Below, one piece after another: positions 34,237 through 44,720 of a DNA stretch of 64,000 nt. The DNA is taken from the NCBI RefSeq assembly GCF_029784135.1, contig NC_073745.1, forward strand, positions 166,681,649 to 166,745,648. Direction: 5' to 3'. How positions within the stretch are numbered: the first letter of the stretch is position 1; the number at the start of each line of letters is the position of its first letter. The notes below the pieces were generated by a model. The model ran no database searches. It was not told where the DNA came from and worked only from the letters and a program-made list of their open reading frames with translations. A program made the translations under genes and the position numbers. Source of the DNA: Toxorhynchites rutilus septentrionalis (taxonomy: Eukaryota > Arthropoda > Insecta > Diptera > Culicidae).

Positions 34237-35028
34237 ATGAGTCAACTGTGTCTGAGAAGTAAAACATCTATAATGTCAAAACAAGACTCGAACAACAAAC
34301 AGCGCAAACAAGTGTTTGATTCTCCAAATTCCAACTCGAATGTTTCCAACAGCGATCTAGCCAGGATGATTGCACAACAGGGAAAATCGACGCAGGAACA
34401 GATAAGTCAACTGGGAAATGAGCTGCGTGATGAACTGAGTAGAAGACTAGAAGGCATCAAGGTGGATTTGATGAACGTTCACACCAACGTGTCCCGGATT
34501 GAAAGCGAAGTAGATGCAAACACAGATGCAATTAGTAGATCTGTACTACGTAACGACCTGATCGTTAGTGGGGTTCCGTATCTGAAGGACGAAAATTTAC
34601 TGTCCTACTTTCAAAGCTGGTGTACTGTGCTGGGCTATACTGAAGCTTCCATTCCGCTCGTGGATATTCGTAGAATGGCAAAATCAGGTATTCGTGAGGG
34701 CAGCAACCGTTTCATACTGGTTCAATTCGCTATTACGAATCAACGAAATGATTTCTTTGGGAGATACTTACAACGTAGATCGCTCGCTCTTTCTCAAATC
34801 GGCTTCAAGTCAGATAAACGAATCTACATCAACGAGAACCTGGTCCCAACTGCTCGCAAAATCAAATCCAACGCACTAGTTCTGAAGAAAGAAGGTAAAC
34901 TGAAGCGTGTCTACACCCGAGGAGGAATTGTCTACGTTGGGATCGCTGATGCTGATCAAGACTTTGCTGTAAGGAGAAACGAAGAGCTTGAACAATTAGT
35001 TCAACAGAACACAACCTTTCCTCAATAA
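34237..35028 (+). CDS. Non-LTR ORF1 (RNA-binding, RRM-CTD type)
   Basis: From the ATG at 34237 the product is 263 aa. A second in-frame ATG at 34273 is an alternative start. The N-terminal half is a coiled-coil-prone stretch (MIAQQGKSTQEQISQLGNEL, LEGIKVDLMNVHTNVSRIES). Then come an RRM-like segment (RNDLIVSGVPYLKDENLLS, NRFILVQFAI) and a C-terminal domain (KRIYINENLVPTARKIKSNA, GKLKRVYTRGGIVYVGI), as in transposase_22/L1-ORF1-like proteins. It would coat element RNA. The frame is intact. Confidence 0.8.
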   Translation: MSQLCLRSKTSIMSKQDSNNKQRKQVFDSPNSNSNVSNSDLARMIAQQGKSTQEQISQLGNELRDELSRRLEGIKVDLMNVHTNVSRIESEVDANTDAISRSVLRNDLIVSGVPYLKDENLLSYFQSWCTVLGYTEASIPLVDIRRMAKSGIREGSNRFILVQFAITNQRNDFFGRYLQRRSLALSQIGFKSDKRIYINENLVPTARKIKSNALVLKKEGKLKRVYTRGGIVYVGIADADQDFAVRRNEELEQLVQQNTTFPQ

Positions 35029-35285
35029 GCTTTTACTTTCCTTTCCACTCCCTTCCTTTCATCCTGTGTCTCAGATCCTAAAAGTATTATAGTATAAGTA
35101 ATTTTTTCGAATTGTTAATTTTGGTTTTTGTCTGCGTAAATTGTATTTTTTTTTTTTTATTGTTTTTATCATTGTTAATAGTTATTTGTTATACCAATAG
35201 GTGTGTAATTATTAAATTCATTTTCCTTAGTTGGTTCCTCAGTGCACACGTTATTTTTCTCTTGAATTTAGCTTTTAGAAACTAT

Positions 35286-38135
35286 ATGGCTGTAATAATG
35301 GCTAATGGATTCCAGAGTAGAGGCACATCTAACGAATGGTGTATCCCAGGTATAGTAATGAAGTCCGCCCTGGTTGATGGGAAACTTTCCATGTGTTGCA
35401 TGAACAGTCAGAGCATTTGCGCGAACAGATTGACAAAAATAGACGAATTGCGAAAAATAGCTCAAGTTTCAAACGTCGATATAATGGGTGTTAGTGAATC
35501 GTGGTTGAACGATAGGATTCCCGATGATATTTTGAAGATTACTGGCTATACAATTATTAGGAACGATCGCGTATTTAGACTAGGTGGTGGAGTACTAGTA
35601 TACGTAAAGGAATCGATCAAGTATAAAATTCTTAAGGTATCTCAAAATGATACAGGGGAGCACAACACTGAGTTCATACTGATCGAAATTGACATAAACG
35701 AGGAAAAGATTCTTTTCGGTTTTTTCTACAATCCACCGGACTGCGATTGTTCACAACAGATGACCGATATTCTGAGCGATTTAAGATATCAGTACTCCAG
35801 AATAATATTAATGGGTGATTTCAATACCAACCTTTTGAACAGATTATCTAATAAAACTAAACGTTTTGAAAATGCCATGGCTAATTTTGCGCTAGAATCG
35901 GTAGGTATTGAACCAACTCATTTCTTCAACACTGGATCTTCACAAATTGATTTGTTTTTGACCAATACTCCAGAAGATTTCATTAAGTTTAACCAGGTTA
36001 GTGTACCTTTCATGTCAAACCATGATCTACTATTTGCCTCTGTTGATGTAAACACAGTTGTGAGGGAACAACAAATTTATTTCCGTGATTACAATCGCAT
36101 TGATCCTGGTTCAATTATTGCACTGTTTAACCAGATTGACTGGGATTTATTATACAACTATGATAATCCTAACGATATAGTCAGAACCCTTAATTCATAT
36201 TTGAAAAACATGCTGGAAAATTGTGTGCCGATGAGAACAATGAAAATGAAAAAGAGAATAAACCCGTGGTTTACTTCTGCCATCTCAAAAGCTATCATCG
36301 ATAGGGAGCTTGCCTACCGTGAATGGAGAGTAACTAGATCTGAAAATCATCATAATACTTTTAAAGTATTACGAAATAGAGTCACTAGTATGATAAACTC
36401 AGCAAAGAGGGATTATCATAACGATATTTTTTCACAACATCAAGCGCCCAAGGAAATGTGGATGCGCCTAAAGTCTCTGGGGGTTTGCAAAGCCACCACC
36501 GACACAGTGAATACATTCTCTCCAGATGAAATAAACGACTTTTTCATTGACAATTTTTCAATGATTTCTGACAGCTTTACTTGCAACAGATCAACTGTCA
36601 TAGAAAATTCATTCGGCTTTCGCTTAATCGAAGAGTACAGTGTGGTGAATGCAATTCATTCCATTGATTCTAATGCAGTAGGTCTAGATGAAATACCCAT
36701 CAAGTTTATTAAATCAATTCTTCCTCTAATCCTCAAACCCATTACTTTTTTGTACAACCAAATTATAAAAACAAAGACCTATCCGGATATTTGGAAAACC
36801 TCGAAGGTTATTCCATTCAAAAAGAAACCTCAAGGAGCTAGTCTCAATAATTTAAGGCCAATAAGCATTTTAAGTTCAATATCGAAGGCTTTTGAATCAA
36901 TTGTCAAAGCGCAAATTAATTCATTTGTGACTGAGAACGATCTTATCTATAAATTTCAATCCGGTTACCGCAGTGGGCACAGTACTAAAACGGCCATGAT
37001 GAAAATCTGTGACGACATAGGCTTAATTTTGGATGGTTCTGGTACTGTTGTGCTCATTATGCTGGATTTTTCGAAAGCATTTGATAGAGTGTCGCATAAG
37101 AATTTGCTTCAAAAACTGAGTTTGCAATTTGGCTTCGATCGTAATGCTGTTCAGCTAATTAACTCATACTTGTCGAATCGTTTCCAAACCGTTCTAAGTA
37201 ACAGCATTTTTTCACAGCTATTACCAGTAACATCCGGAGTGCCACAGGGGTCTGTGCTAGGACCCTTGCTTTTCTCACTCTACATCAATGATCTTCCGAA
37301 CAATCTAAATAATTGCAGAGTTCATCTTTTCGCAGATGATGTTCAAATTTATTTTGATTGTTCCGGCTTATCGAACCAAGATGCTTCGTTATTAATAAAT
37401 AGGAACTTATCACTGATCGCAAAGTGGGCAGAAACTAATAAACTTCTGTTGAATGCAGATAAATCACAGGCTATATACATTTCACGACCCCAAAATCAAA
37501 TTTCCAGTAAACCCCCGGTTTACTTGAATGGAAATCTCTTGCCATATCACGATACAGTCACTAGCCTTGGAGTCATAATTCAACAGGATTTAGAATGGGA
37601 CACCTATATATTGAAGCAGTGTGGTAAGATCTATGCTTCTTTACGATCGTTGAAAATGAAGACCTTTTTTCTCAGACCTGCTACTAAATTGCTACTGTTC
37701 AAAAGCCTAATATACCCACACTTTATCTCATGTGATTTCGTTATTCCACAGGCCTCTGCATATGCCTTAGGTAGGCTGAAGGTGGCATTGAACTGTTGCG
37801 TTCGTTATATTTATAACATCAATCGTTATTCCCACGTTTCACATTTACAACATACATTATTGGGATGCCCATTAATAAATTTTGGAAAATTGAGAGCTGT
37901 TAATTTGATATTTAATCTACTCAAAAAACAGAGTCCGTCATATCTACTCGAAATCATGAAACCATTAAGAACACAGCGAGGTAGGAAGTTTTCCATCTAC
38001 AGATGTAGGACATCTCATTATTCAAATTCGTTTTTTATCAGGGGAATTGCCTACTGGAATCAATTACCTCACAATATACAGACCGTCACTTCTGCCATTA
38101 AATTCAAGAGAAACTGCAATGAGCACTTTAGATAA
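35286..38135 (+). CDS. Non-LTR ORF2: endonuclease and reverse transcriptase
   Basis: Starting at the ATG at 35286 (MAVIMANGF) gives 949 aa. The open frame extends further 5' without an ATG. Endonuclease motifs: NSQSICANRLTKIDELRKIA, GVSESWLND, MGDFNTNLL, MSNHDLL. Reverse transcriptase: LRPISILSSISKAFE, FQSGYRSGHSTKTA, IMLDFSKAFDRVSH, SGVPQGSVLGPLLFSLYIND and FADD at about 37330. There is no RNase H. The C-terminal part has the typical RNA-binding/LYIND-downstream helices (SYLLEIMKPLRTQRGRKFS). No stop or frameshift, so it is potentially active. Confidence 0.88.
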   Translation: MAVIMANGFQSRGTSNEWCIPGIVMKSALVDGKLSMCCMNSQSICANRLTKIDELRKIAQVSNVDIMGVSESWLNDRIPDDILKITGYTIIRNDRVFRLGGGVLVYVKESIKYKILKVSQNDTGEHNTEFILIEIDINEEKILFGFFYNPPDCDCSQQMTDILSDLRYQYSRIILMGDFNTNLLNRLSNKTKRFENAMANFALESVGIEPTHFFNTGSSQIDLFLTNTPEDFIKFNQVSVPFMSNHDLLFASVDVNTVVREQQIYFRDYNRIDPGSIIALFNQIDWDLLYNYDNPNDIVRTLNSYLKNMLENCVPMRTMKMKKRINPWFTSAISKAIIDRELAYREWRVTRSENHHNTFKVLRNRVTSMINSAKRDYHNDIFSQHQAPKEMWMRLKSLGVCKATTDTVNTFSPDEINDFFIDNFSMISDSFTCNRSTVIENSFGFRLIEEYSVVNAIHSIDSNAVGLDEIPIKFIKSILPLILKPITFLYNQIIKTKTYPDIWKTSKVIPFKKKPQGASLNNLRPISILSSISKAFESIVKAQINSFVTENDLIYKFQSGYRSGHSTKTAMMKICDDIGLILDGSGTVVLIMLDFSKAFDRVSHKNLLQKLSLQFGFDRNAVQLINSYLSNRFQTVLSNSIFSQLLPVTSGVPQGSVLGPLLFSLYINDLPNNLNNCRVHLFADDVQIYFDCSGLSNQDASLLINRNLSLIAKWAETNKLLLNADKSQAIYISRPQNQISSKPPVYLNGNLLPYHDTVTSLGVIIQQDLEWDTYILKQCGKIYASLRSLKMKTFFLRPATKLLLFKSLIYPHFISCDFVIPQASAYALGRLKVALNCCVRYIYNINRYSHVSHLQHTLLGCPLINFGKLRAVNLIFNLLKKQSPSYLLEIMKPLRTQRGRKFSIYRCRTSHYSNSFFIRGIAYWNQLPHNIQTVTSAIKFKRNCNEHFR

Positions 38136-40289
38136 TTAGAAAGAATCGTATTTTAAACAATCAATACCAAGAAACAAATATTATACGACGCACTTTGTTT
38201 TACCAATTGAAACCTAGAACATAAAAGGCAGCAGCCTTAAGTTTATGAGCTATATGAAATAAATAAATAAATAAATAAATAATTTGAATTATTTTCTATA
38301 GACGTTCAGATATTCTCAAAAAAAAACTTGTCATTATAATATAAAATTATCTCAAAACATATTTTTTATGACGTTTTTTCACCACTTGCAGGCAATGGTG
38401 ATTTTCACTTACATAGAGTACTAATTTGATTAAGGAAAAATCATGTTCATTCATAATTTTCATTTTAAAAATGTATTCATTCCTTCTGCAAATCCATACT
38501 GTCATGCCTATTCCCCAATATCGTCAACGCGGATAGTTCGTTAGTCGAAAATACTGAATAATTAAACAAACCAAATGGCATCACTGGTGGTTCTTTTTTC
38601 CACTCCGCTAAACTGTCATCTCAAACAATAACAAATGGATCATACAACTGGTGAGTATGAAATATATTTCGGCTTTTTAATTATTAATTATTTTATCTTA
38701 TTTATTATTTTACACTTTTAAAATGAAAATTATGAATGAACATGATTTTTCCTTAATCAAATTAGTACTCTATGTAAGTGAAAATCATCATTGCCTGCAA
38801 GTGGTGAAAAAACGTCATAAAAAATATATGTTTTGAGATAATTTTATATTATGACAAGTATCTGAACGTCTATAGAAAATAATTCAAATTAGGGTCATGA
38901 CAACGTACTTTAAGTAGAAAAAATTATGCCAAGAAAAAAAATTCATACAAATTTTAGCAAATATAAACTGATTCGGGCCGACTAATATGATAGAGAATAG
39001 TTTGCCTCATACAAACTAATGCCGTATCCAGATGTCGATACCTAATCGTCGTCATCGTGAATAGGTAACAGCGTTACGGTCGTTGTTAGGTCGATGTTTT
39101 TTTCGTCGATTGGATTGTGGGCATGCACAGCGGTAAAATAGGTCGGTACAGGTACAGCGATTGTACCGAGTTGCTTGCATGGTTCTAGCGCTGTACATGG
39201 TGACAGACATACAATTTTCGAAGTACAACGCAAGTACAGCTGTATGTCTGTCATAAGTATAACGCTGTTACCTATTCACGATGACGACGATTAGGTATCG
39301 ACATCTAGATACGGCATTAGTTTGTATGAGGCAAACTATTCTCTATCATATTAGTCGGCCCGAATCAGTTTATATTTGCTTAAATTTGTATGAATTTTTT
39401 TTCTTGGCATAATTGGCAATGCCGGGGGACAGCATCAACAGCAGCAGCAGCAGAATTTGACCATGGTATGGTATTGCGAAGAACTTTTCCCATTAGAGGT
39501 TCCGTGCTTCGCGCACATTCAAAAATCCTCTTCAGACACGAAAACTCAACGACAAGGAGGTATTTATCAACTTGCTCAGCTGAATTACCACCCCGGAGGA
39601 ACCCGAATGCACTGATTCCGTAGTATAGTAGAATGAAAATAGGCGAGGTAAGCGAACGTAATCGCATGAAATTTTAATGTTTGCATTTTTATCCGGATCA
39701 TACAACTGGTGAGTAGGGAATTCATTTCTGCTTTTCACTTACTAATCATTTTATTTTGTTTCAGCTATGAATACATCCGACTCAATCAATCGGCGAGTGA
39801 GAAAGATGATTTCCCTCATCACCACATTGCTTATTTCCTCTTCTGTCACACCAGCCAACAGCATCAGCTTTCCCGCAGCAGTATCCTTTAAGTCCAGGGT
39901 GCTATTCCGGGGAACAGCATCAACAGCAACAGCAGCAGGACCTGGCCATCGATAGTATTTCGAGCAATTTTCCCCATCGGAGATCCCGTGGTTCACGCAC
40001 ATTGAAGAATCCTCCTCAGCCACATATCTGTGTCATCAAGGGCAAGGAGGTATTCATCAATGTACTCAGTCAGATTTGAATCGTCAATCCAGACAACCCG
40101 GATGCACCGATTCCATTATATACCTTATTTATATTATATTGGTGTGTTGCAAAAGTTTTGGAAAGGATGGATCAATACTTATGCACTGCTTTCGGGGCCA
40201 CATGTATATGTTAAACAGTGGTCGGTAAATGGCTGAATACAGCGAACATATAACTCATTATGATGATCCATTTATGATGGTAGCCTATG

Positions 40290-40606
40290 ATTCAGCAACT
40301 CCTATCTCTACCTCCCCGTGGTACCGACTGGGATACGAGCAACCTTCGGAAAGATCGAGTAACCAACCTCGGTGGGACCTTAGGTCGTATGCAGACAGAG
40401 AAGGGGGCACTCGGGCCCCAAAGCTTAAGGTGTGTATACGATCCGTGCCGATAGCTGAATGGTGGAAGGGGCGATACAAATATGAAGCCGCGAACGGACC
40501 CTGTGGGGTACCGGGGCAAACCTCACAGTAATGTTGCCCTTGCTGTGGTATGGCAGGGTAGTCCACAGTCGACCATATATTTTCCCTAGCGACTCGTGGG
40601 AACCAC
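40290..40606 (+). promoter_or_regulatory. Conserved leader shared with the 18S rDNA retrotransposons
   Basis: About 317 bp aligned throughout to the 5' UTR of the 18S-inserted elements (46238-46552 and equivalents). Both share aactcctatc, acctcccc, gagcaacctt, ggtggaaggggcgata, ttccctagcgactcgtggga and the final cacatg with the start codon. The match stops a few codons into the ORF. In both places it directly precedes an ATG, so it is probably a transcribed 5' leader and may fold as RNA (acctccccgaggt hairpin). Confidence 0.75.
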
Positions 40607-40726
40607 ATGAAAAGCAAAACCAACCCAATGCGAAGATCGAAGCGTATTCATCACCCTAAGAAGTGTCCTTGTTGTGTGAACTCAGTGGCATCGTCGTCCT
40701 CATCGTCATCATCGTCCTCATCATCA

Positions 40727-40764
<38 letters not shown>

Positions 40765-42094
40765 ATCGCTATTCCCTTCTCCGGTTATAGATATAAATCC
40801 GGATGAAGAATCGAAGAGCGAGCAGCAGTGGTCTGACCACCCATTAGCACCGTCATCGCCATCCGAAATGACACAAGACCCACTGTACGAAGAATCGAAG
40901 AGCGAGCAGCAATGGTCTGACCACCCCTTAGCATCGCCATCGTCATCCGAAATGACACAAGACCCACTACACGTGGAATCGAATAGTGAGCAGCAATGGT
41001 CTGACCACCCCTTAGCAACGCCACCCTTATCAGTATCATGGGAACCACTAGCATCGTCATCCAGAGTGATGCAACTACCCCAGTCCCCTTCTGTAGACAT
41101 AGAGTCGTTTGATACACAGCAGACGATCCAATTAGACTCTCTGAAAGAACTCAGAGTTGTCCTAGAGCCGATAGATGCTAGTCAATATGATATACAAACC
41201 ATAAGACTATCTAGAACTGAAACAAGAATGTTCATCTTGCACCACTACGACATGGGTGATTCAGTGTCGGACACCCTCTTGGCATTGAATTCCACATATG
41301 GACAAACTGTTACTCGTAGAACGGTTACGATGTGGTACAAAAGGTTCGATACCGACAGGAACTGCGCGGATCGTCCACGCAAAGGCCGTCCGAAGGCAAT
41401 CGATAACACAGCAACACTGCTTGCTGATGTGAAACAAAACAGCCAGCAATCTACGAGGTCTATGGCCCAGAAATACAACTGTTCGGCAGCGACTGTTATG
41501 CGAACGTTGCATAAACTAAACTATGTGCCAAAAAGAATGGGATACCACCCACACAAGCTAGACCCAGTCAACCTTGCAAAGCGGGTGAAACTAGCCCAAC
41601 GACTACTCAGACAAAGTGAACGAGACCAGGGTATGCTCGATAATTTGGTCACTTGTGATGAATCTAAGATACCCATGTTTGCGCCTCACAGAGGCATACA
41701 TTGGATCGTAAAAGGCGCCATGCCGAAGACAATCGCCAAAGACAGGATGAATCGCAAGTGGAACATGCTCTGTGTGTTTTGGGATCGACGAGGCATTATA
41801 CACTGGGAATTGCTAGACAAGGGTGTATCTGTTAACCGTAAACGATATCAGAAGCAGCTGGAAAAGGTGGCTGGTATACTGGGAGTGAGTAAACATAGGC
41901 CGGTACCCCTACTACACGATAACGCTCCGTGCCATAGGGCACATGAAACGATAGATAAGGCGAGGAGCCTGGGATTTAACATATTGAACCATCCTCCTTA
42001 CTCACCAGACATCAGTCCATCGGACTACCATTTATTCAGGTCTTCTAGGTCAGTGTTATGTCATGTATGTTATGTGTTGTGTATCGTCCAATAA
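40607..42094 (+). CDS. Mariner-type transposase, C-terminally truncated, with novel N-terminal extension
   Basis: 495 aa. Residues 1-~185 are not mariner: a basic start (MKSKTNPMRRSKR), CPCC, a ~25-residue serine run from a TCG/TCC/TCA tract (40690-40765) and three repeats of SEQQWSDHPLA. From about 200 it is mariner-like: HTH (TRMFILHHYDMGDSVSDTL, WYKRFDTDRN), linker (RPRKGRP) and catalytic domain with D in VTCDESK (~350), D in LLHDNAPCH (~437) and D in SPDISPSDYHLF (~473). The second and third are 34 residues apart (DD34D). It stops about 20 residues after the last Asp, so the usual C-terminal tail is missing. The ORF runs into spacer DNA. Activity is doubtful. Confidence 0.8.
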
Positions 42095-42139
42095 AAAAGA
42101 GAGAAGCCCCCCTAAATGTGTGGGGCTTCTCTCTTTTTT
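42093..42139 (+). terminator. 18-bp perfect hairpin followed by T run (terminator-like)
   Basis: aaaaaagagagaagcccc (42093-42110) pairs with ggggcttctctctttttt (42122-42139) around an 11-nt loop. It begins in the transposase stop codon, next to AATAAA. The same right arm recurs at 42635-42650 with a partial left arm at 42581-42591, so it belongs to the spacer repeats. Possible Pol I or Pol III termination/processing signal. Confidence 0.5.
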
Positions 42140-43018
42140 ATTAAATTCCCCTGCGCCTTAATCTATGCAACACGCATTACATCTGGTTCTACGGCTAAGT
42201 CCCAGAAACGAGGTCATAAGTCGAAAAAATTCTAAGTCCGAACAATATTCTAAGTCCAAGAAATATGTTCCCGGATCACCCCCCATCGGAATCCGACCCA
42301 CACCCGGCACTGGTACTGATTACGGTGTCCCAAGTTGCCCCGATCGAACGAGGTGTCTCTGCTAGCGGTATAAGCTGTGCACCATGTCCTGGAATGCAAA
42401 GTAGCATGTTTTGGAAAAGTCCCCCCCCCCAGCACAGCACAGCACAACAGTTTGTTCAATTTCTCACTGCGCGACCCAGCACGCAGTACGTGTAACAATG
42501 CCCCATCAGCATCGGCGCGGCACAGTAGCTTGTGCAGTATTGCCCTTGCGATGCGCTATGTGATGGGCGGGTGCGTCGTGTCCCGTAAGAGAGAAGTCCC
42601 ACCGTGGTAGCTTAGTGCTGCCCGCGCTGGCGGCTTCTCTCTTTTTTCATTAAATCGCATTGCGCCTGGTAGTATGCAATCGTGCGTGTGTGTGAAATCA
42701 TCCCATGGCCGGGAATAACAACTGTCAAGTGTTGTCCCCCAGCACAACACAGCACACAACAGTCTGCGCGAGCCAACGCCCGCAGTACGCAGCATCGGCG
42801 ATAAGTACGATAATGCTATAACACCAAGTGCGTGTGTGAAGCCATTCCCCTCGCTGGATATTACTTTACTTTTTTTTTATTTCATCCTGCGCCTGGTAGT
42901 ATGCAACCGCGTGTGTGTGTGAAACCATTCCATGTCCTGGAATGACAAGTCTCAAGTGCACAACACCCGCACACCAGCACCCGCAGTACGCAATGTGTAA
43001 AACACTGCCCCGCCGACA

Positions 43019-43450
43019 ATAACACTAAGTCCCAGAAAGCGTCCAAGTCCCCCCAGCATACAGCACACAACAGCGCTGCGCGAGCCAACCCCCGCAGTAC
43101 GCAATGTGTAAAACACTGCCCCGCCGACAATAACACTAAGTCCCAGAAAGCGTCCAAGTCCCCCCAGCATACAGCACACAACAGCGCTGCGCGAGCCAAC
43201 CCCCGCAGTACGCAATGTGTAAAACACTGCCCCGCCGACAATAACACTAAGTCCCAGAAAGCGTCCAAGTCCCCCCAGCATACAGCACACAACAGCGCTG
43301 CGCGAGCCAACCCCCGCAGTACGCAATGTGTAAAACACTGCCCCGCCGACAATAACACTAAGTCCCAGAAAGCGTCCAAGTCCCCCCAGCATACAGCACA
43401 CAACAGCGCTGCGCGAGCCAACCCCCGCAGTACGCAATGTGTATAACGCT
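43019..43450 (+). repeat. 111-bp spacer tandem repeat (about 4 copies)
   Basis: tcccagaaagcgtccaagtc recurs at 43030, 43141, 43252 and 43363, an exact 111-bp period with almost no divergence. This indicates recent homogenisation. Confidence 0.95.
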
Positions 43451-43790
43451 GCCCCGTCGGCAATAACACCAAGACCCGGAAAGCGTCCACGTCCCGGAAT
43501 GCAATGTGTCAAGTGTTGGAAAAGTCCCCCGCACAGCGCACACAACACAACAGCGCAACAGTTTGTTTAATTTGTCACTGCGCAAGCCAGCACTCGCAGT
43601 ACGAAATGTGTATAACGCTGCCCCGTCGGCAATAACACCAAGACCCGGAAAGCGTCCACGTCCCGGAATGCAATGTGTCAAGTGTTGGAAAAGTCCCCCG
43701 CACAGCGCACACAACACAACAGCGCAACAGTTTGTTTAATTTGTCACTGCGCAAGCCAGCACTCGCAGTACGCAGTATGTGCATCGGTCC
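43451..43790 (+). repeat. 169-bp spacer tandem repeat (2 copies)
   Basis: gccccgtcggcaataacacc at 43451 and again at 43620. Copies are near-identical through acagtttgtttaatttgtca. A related, more diverged pair follows to about 44050 (ggcactggtattaagtccaa). Confidence 0.85.
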
Positions 43791-44593
43791 GGCACTGGTA
43801 TTAAGTCCAATTCGATAACACAATAACACCAAGGCAACATCGAGGGTAAGAATGCGCGTGTCAAGTGTGATGAAAAGTCTCCCCCACACAGCGCACACAA
43901 CACAACAGCGCAACAGTTTGTTTAATTTCTCACTGCGCGAGCCAGCACTCGCAGTACGCAGTGTGTGCATCGGCCCGGCACTGGTATTAAGTCCAATTCG
44001 ATAATACAATAACACCAAGCCAACATCAAGCACAGCACAGCACAACAGTTTGTTTTATTTCTCACCCGCAGTATTACATCGACAACGGCGCGTACATGAC
44101 TATTGAAAAAAAAAAACAACACATTCACACATTGGTCACACATCATCATCTTTACCTACGGGAAAACTGAAACTGTTGGAAAAAAGTTCAACTATTGAAA
44201 AAATGTCAACTATTGAAACAAGTAACCAACTATTGAAACAACCAACACCTTAGGCACGGCCCAAGTACAAGTACGAGTTCAATAGTAGGGTTACCCCCCA
44301 TCGGAATATGACCGACACCCGGCACTGGTACCGATTGCGGTGCGTGAACATTTCCCGACCCAGCATGGTGTCTCGGCTAGCGGTACAAGTCTATCCAAGG
44401 CACTCCTATAACGATGCCCCCAGTGTGGTATATACCCATACCGAGGCAACGTTGGTATGACCATGTTTACACTATTGTGGGGAAAGTTGGTGAGTGAAAA
44501 GTTTGAGGCATAACTTGCGAAGCTTGTATGGATGTTCGGTAGTACGATGCCGTACGGGTGGGGTCAAGTTACTGTCGGTAGGGTCGAACGTCT

Positions 44594-44720
44594 ATCGAAT
44601 CCAGTGAGTCTGGTCGGCACCCGGGAGGGTAAACCTTTTGAGCTTGTATCGAATCCAGTGAGTCTGGTCGGCACCCGGGAGGGTAAACCTTTTGAGCTTG
44701 TATCGAATTCAGTGAGTTTC
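44594..44720 (+). repeat. 54-bp tandem repeat in transcribed spacer
   Basis: Two full copies and a partial third of a unit containing tcgaatccagtgagtctggt and gggtaaaccttttgagcttg. Confidence 0.9.

Larger units (their letters stand above)
33955..38280 (+). mobile_element. CR1/L2-like non-LTR retrotransposon, near full length
   Basis: Splits the K sequence ccctaa/tttgaatt, which is contiguous at 33020-33053. It carries ORF1 and ORF2 and ends in a short (aaat)n tract at 38257-38280 rather than poly(A). Any target duplication is only a few bases (aat), as is common for this group. It is the most recent event in this part of the window. Confidence 0.85.
32765..38940. repeat. Tandem inner units of K copy 2
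   Basis: A ~0.92-kb unit running from gccaagaaaaaaaattcata to aagtagaaaaaattat occurs at about 32765-33685. It recurs at 33686-38940, where it is interrupted by the retrotransposon 33955-38280. A partial third copy runs to about 39130. Each unit is itself partly palindromic around tggatcatacaactggtgag. Confidence 0.7.
31834..40135. mobile_element. K fold-back element, copy 2, with ~1-kb inverted arms
   Basis: The left arm (about 32103-32920) is mirrored by the right arm (about 39256-40090), including ORF-like CAG/CTG-rich segments. Between them lie two tandem inner units plus a partial third. A non-LTR element is inserted in the second. Without that insertion the structure is about 4 kb. No transposase is recognisable inside. 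Copy 1 (2576-5704) shares arm and inner sequence but has 1.5 kb of extra DNA with a THAP exon. Confidence 0.7.

Noticed and set aside
39042..39254. 70-aa minus-strand ORF at the K centre
   Set aside because: Made of inverted-repeat sequence and CGTCATCGT-type repeats; no domain.
40139..42177. Possible TA-flanked mariner TIRs (ttggtgtgttgc at left, gcaacacgcat at right)
   Set aside because: The right-hand sequence belongs to the spacer repeat (tgcgcc...tatgcaa) that recurs at 42660 and 42890, so it is not a transposon end.
42882..43717. Long minus-strand ORFs of about 200 aa with a 37-residue repeat
   Set aside because: They arise because the spacer repeat period is 111 bp (a multiple of three). 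No protein-like composition, and they lie in rDNA spacer.
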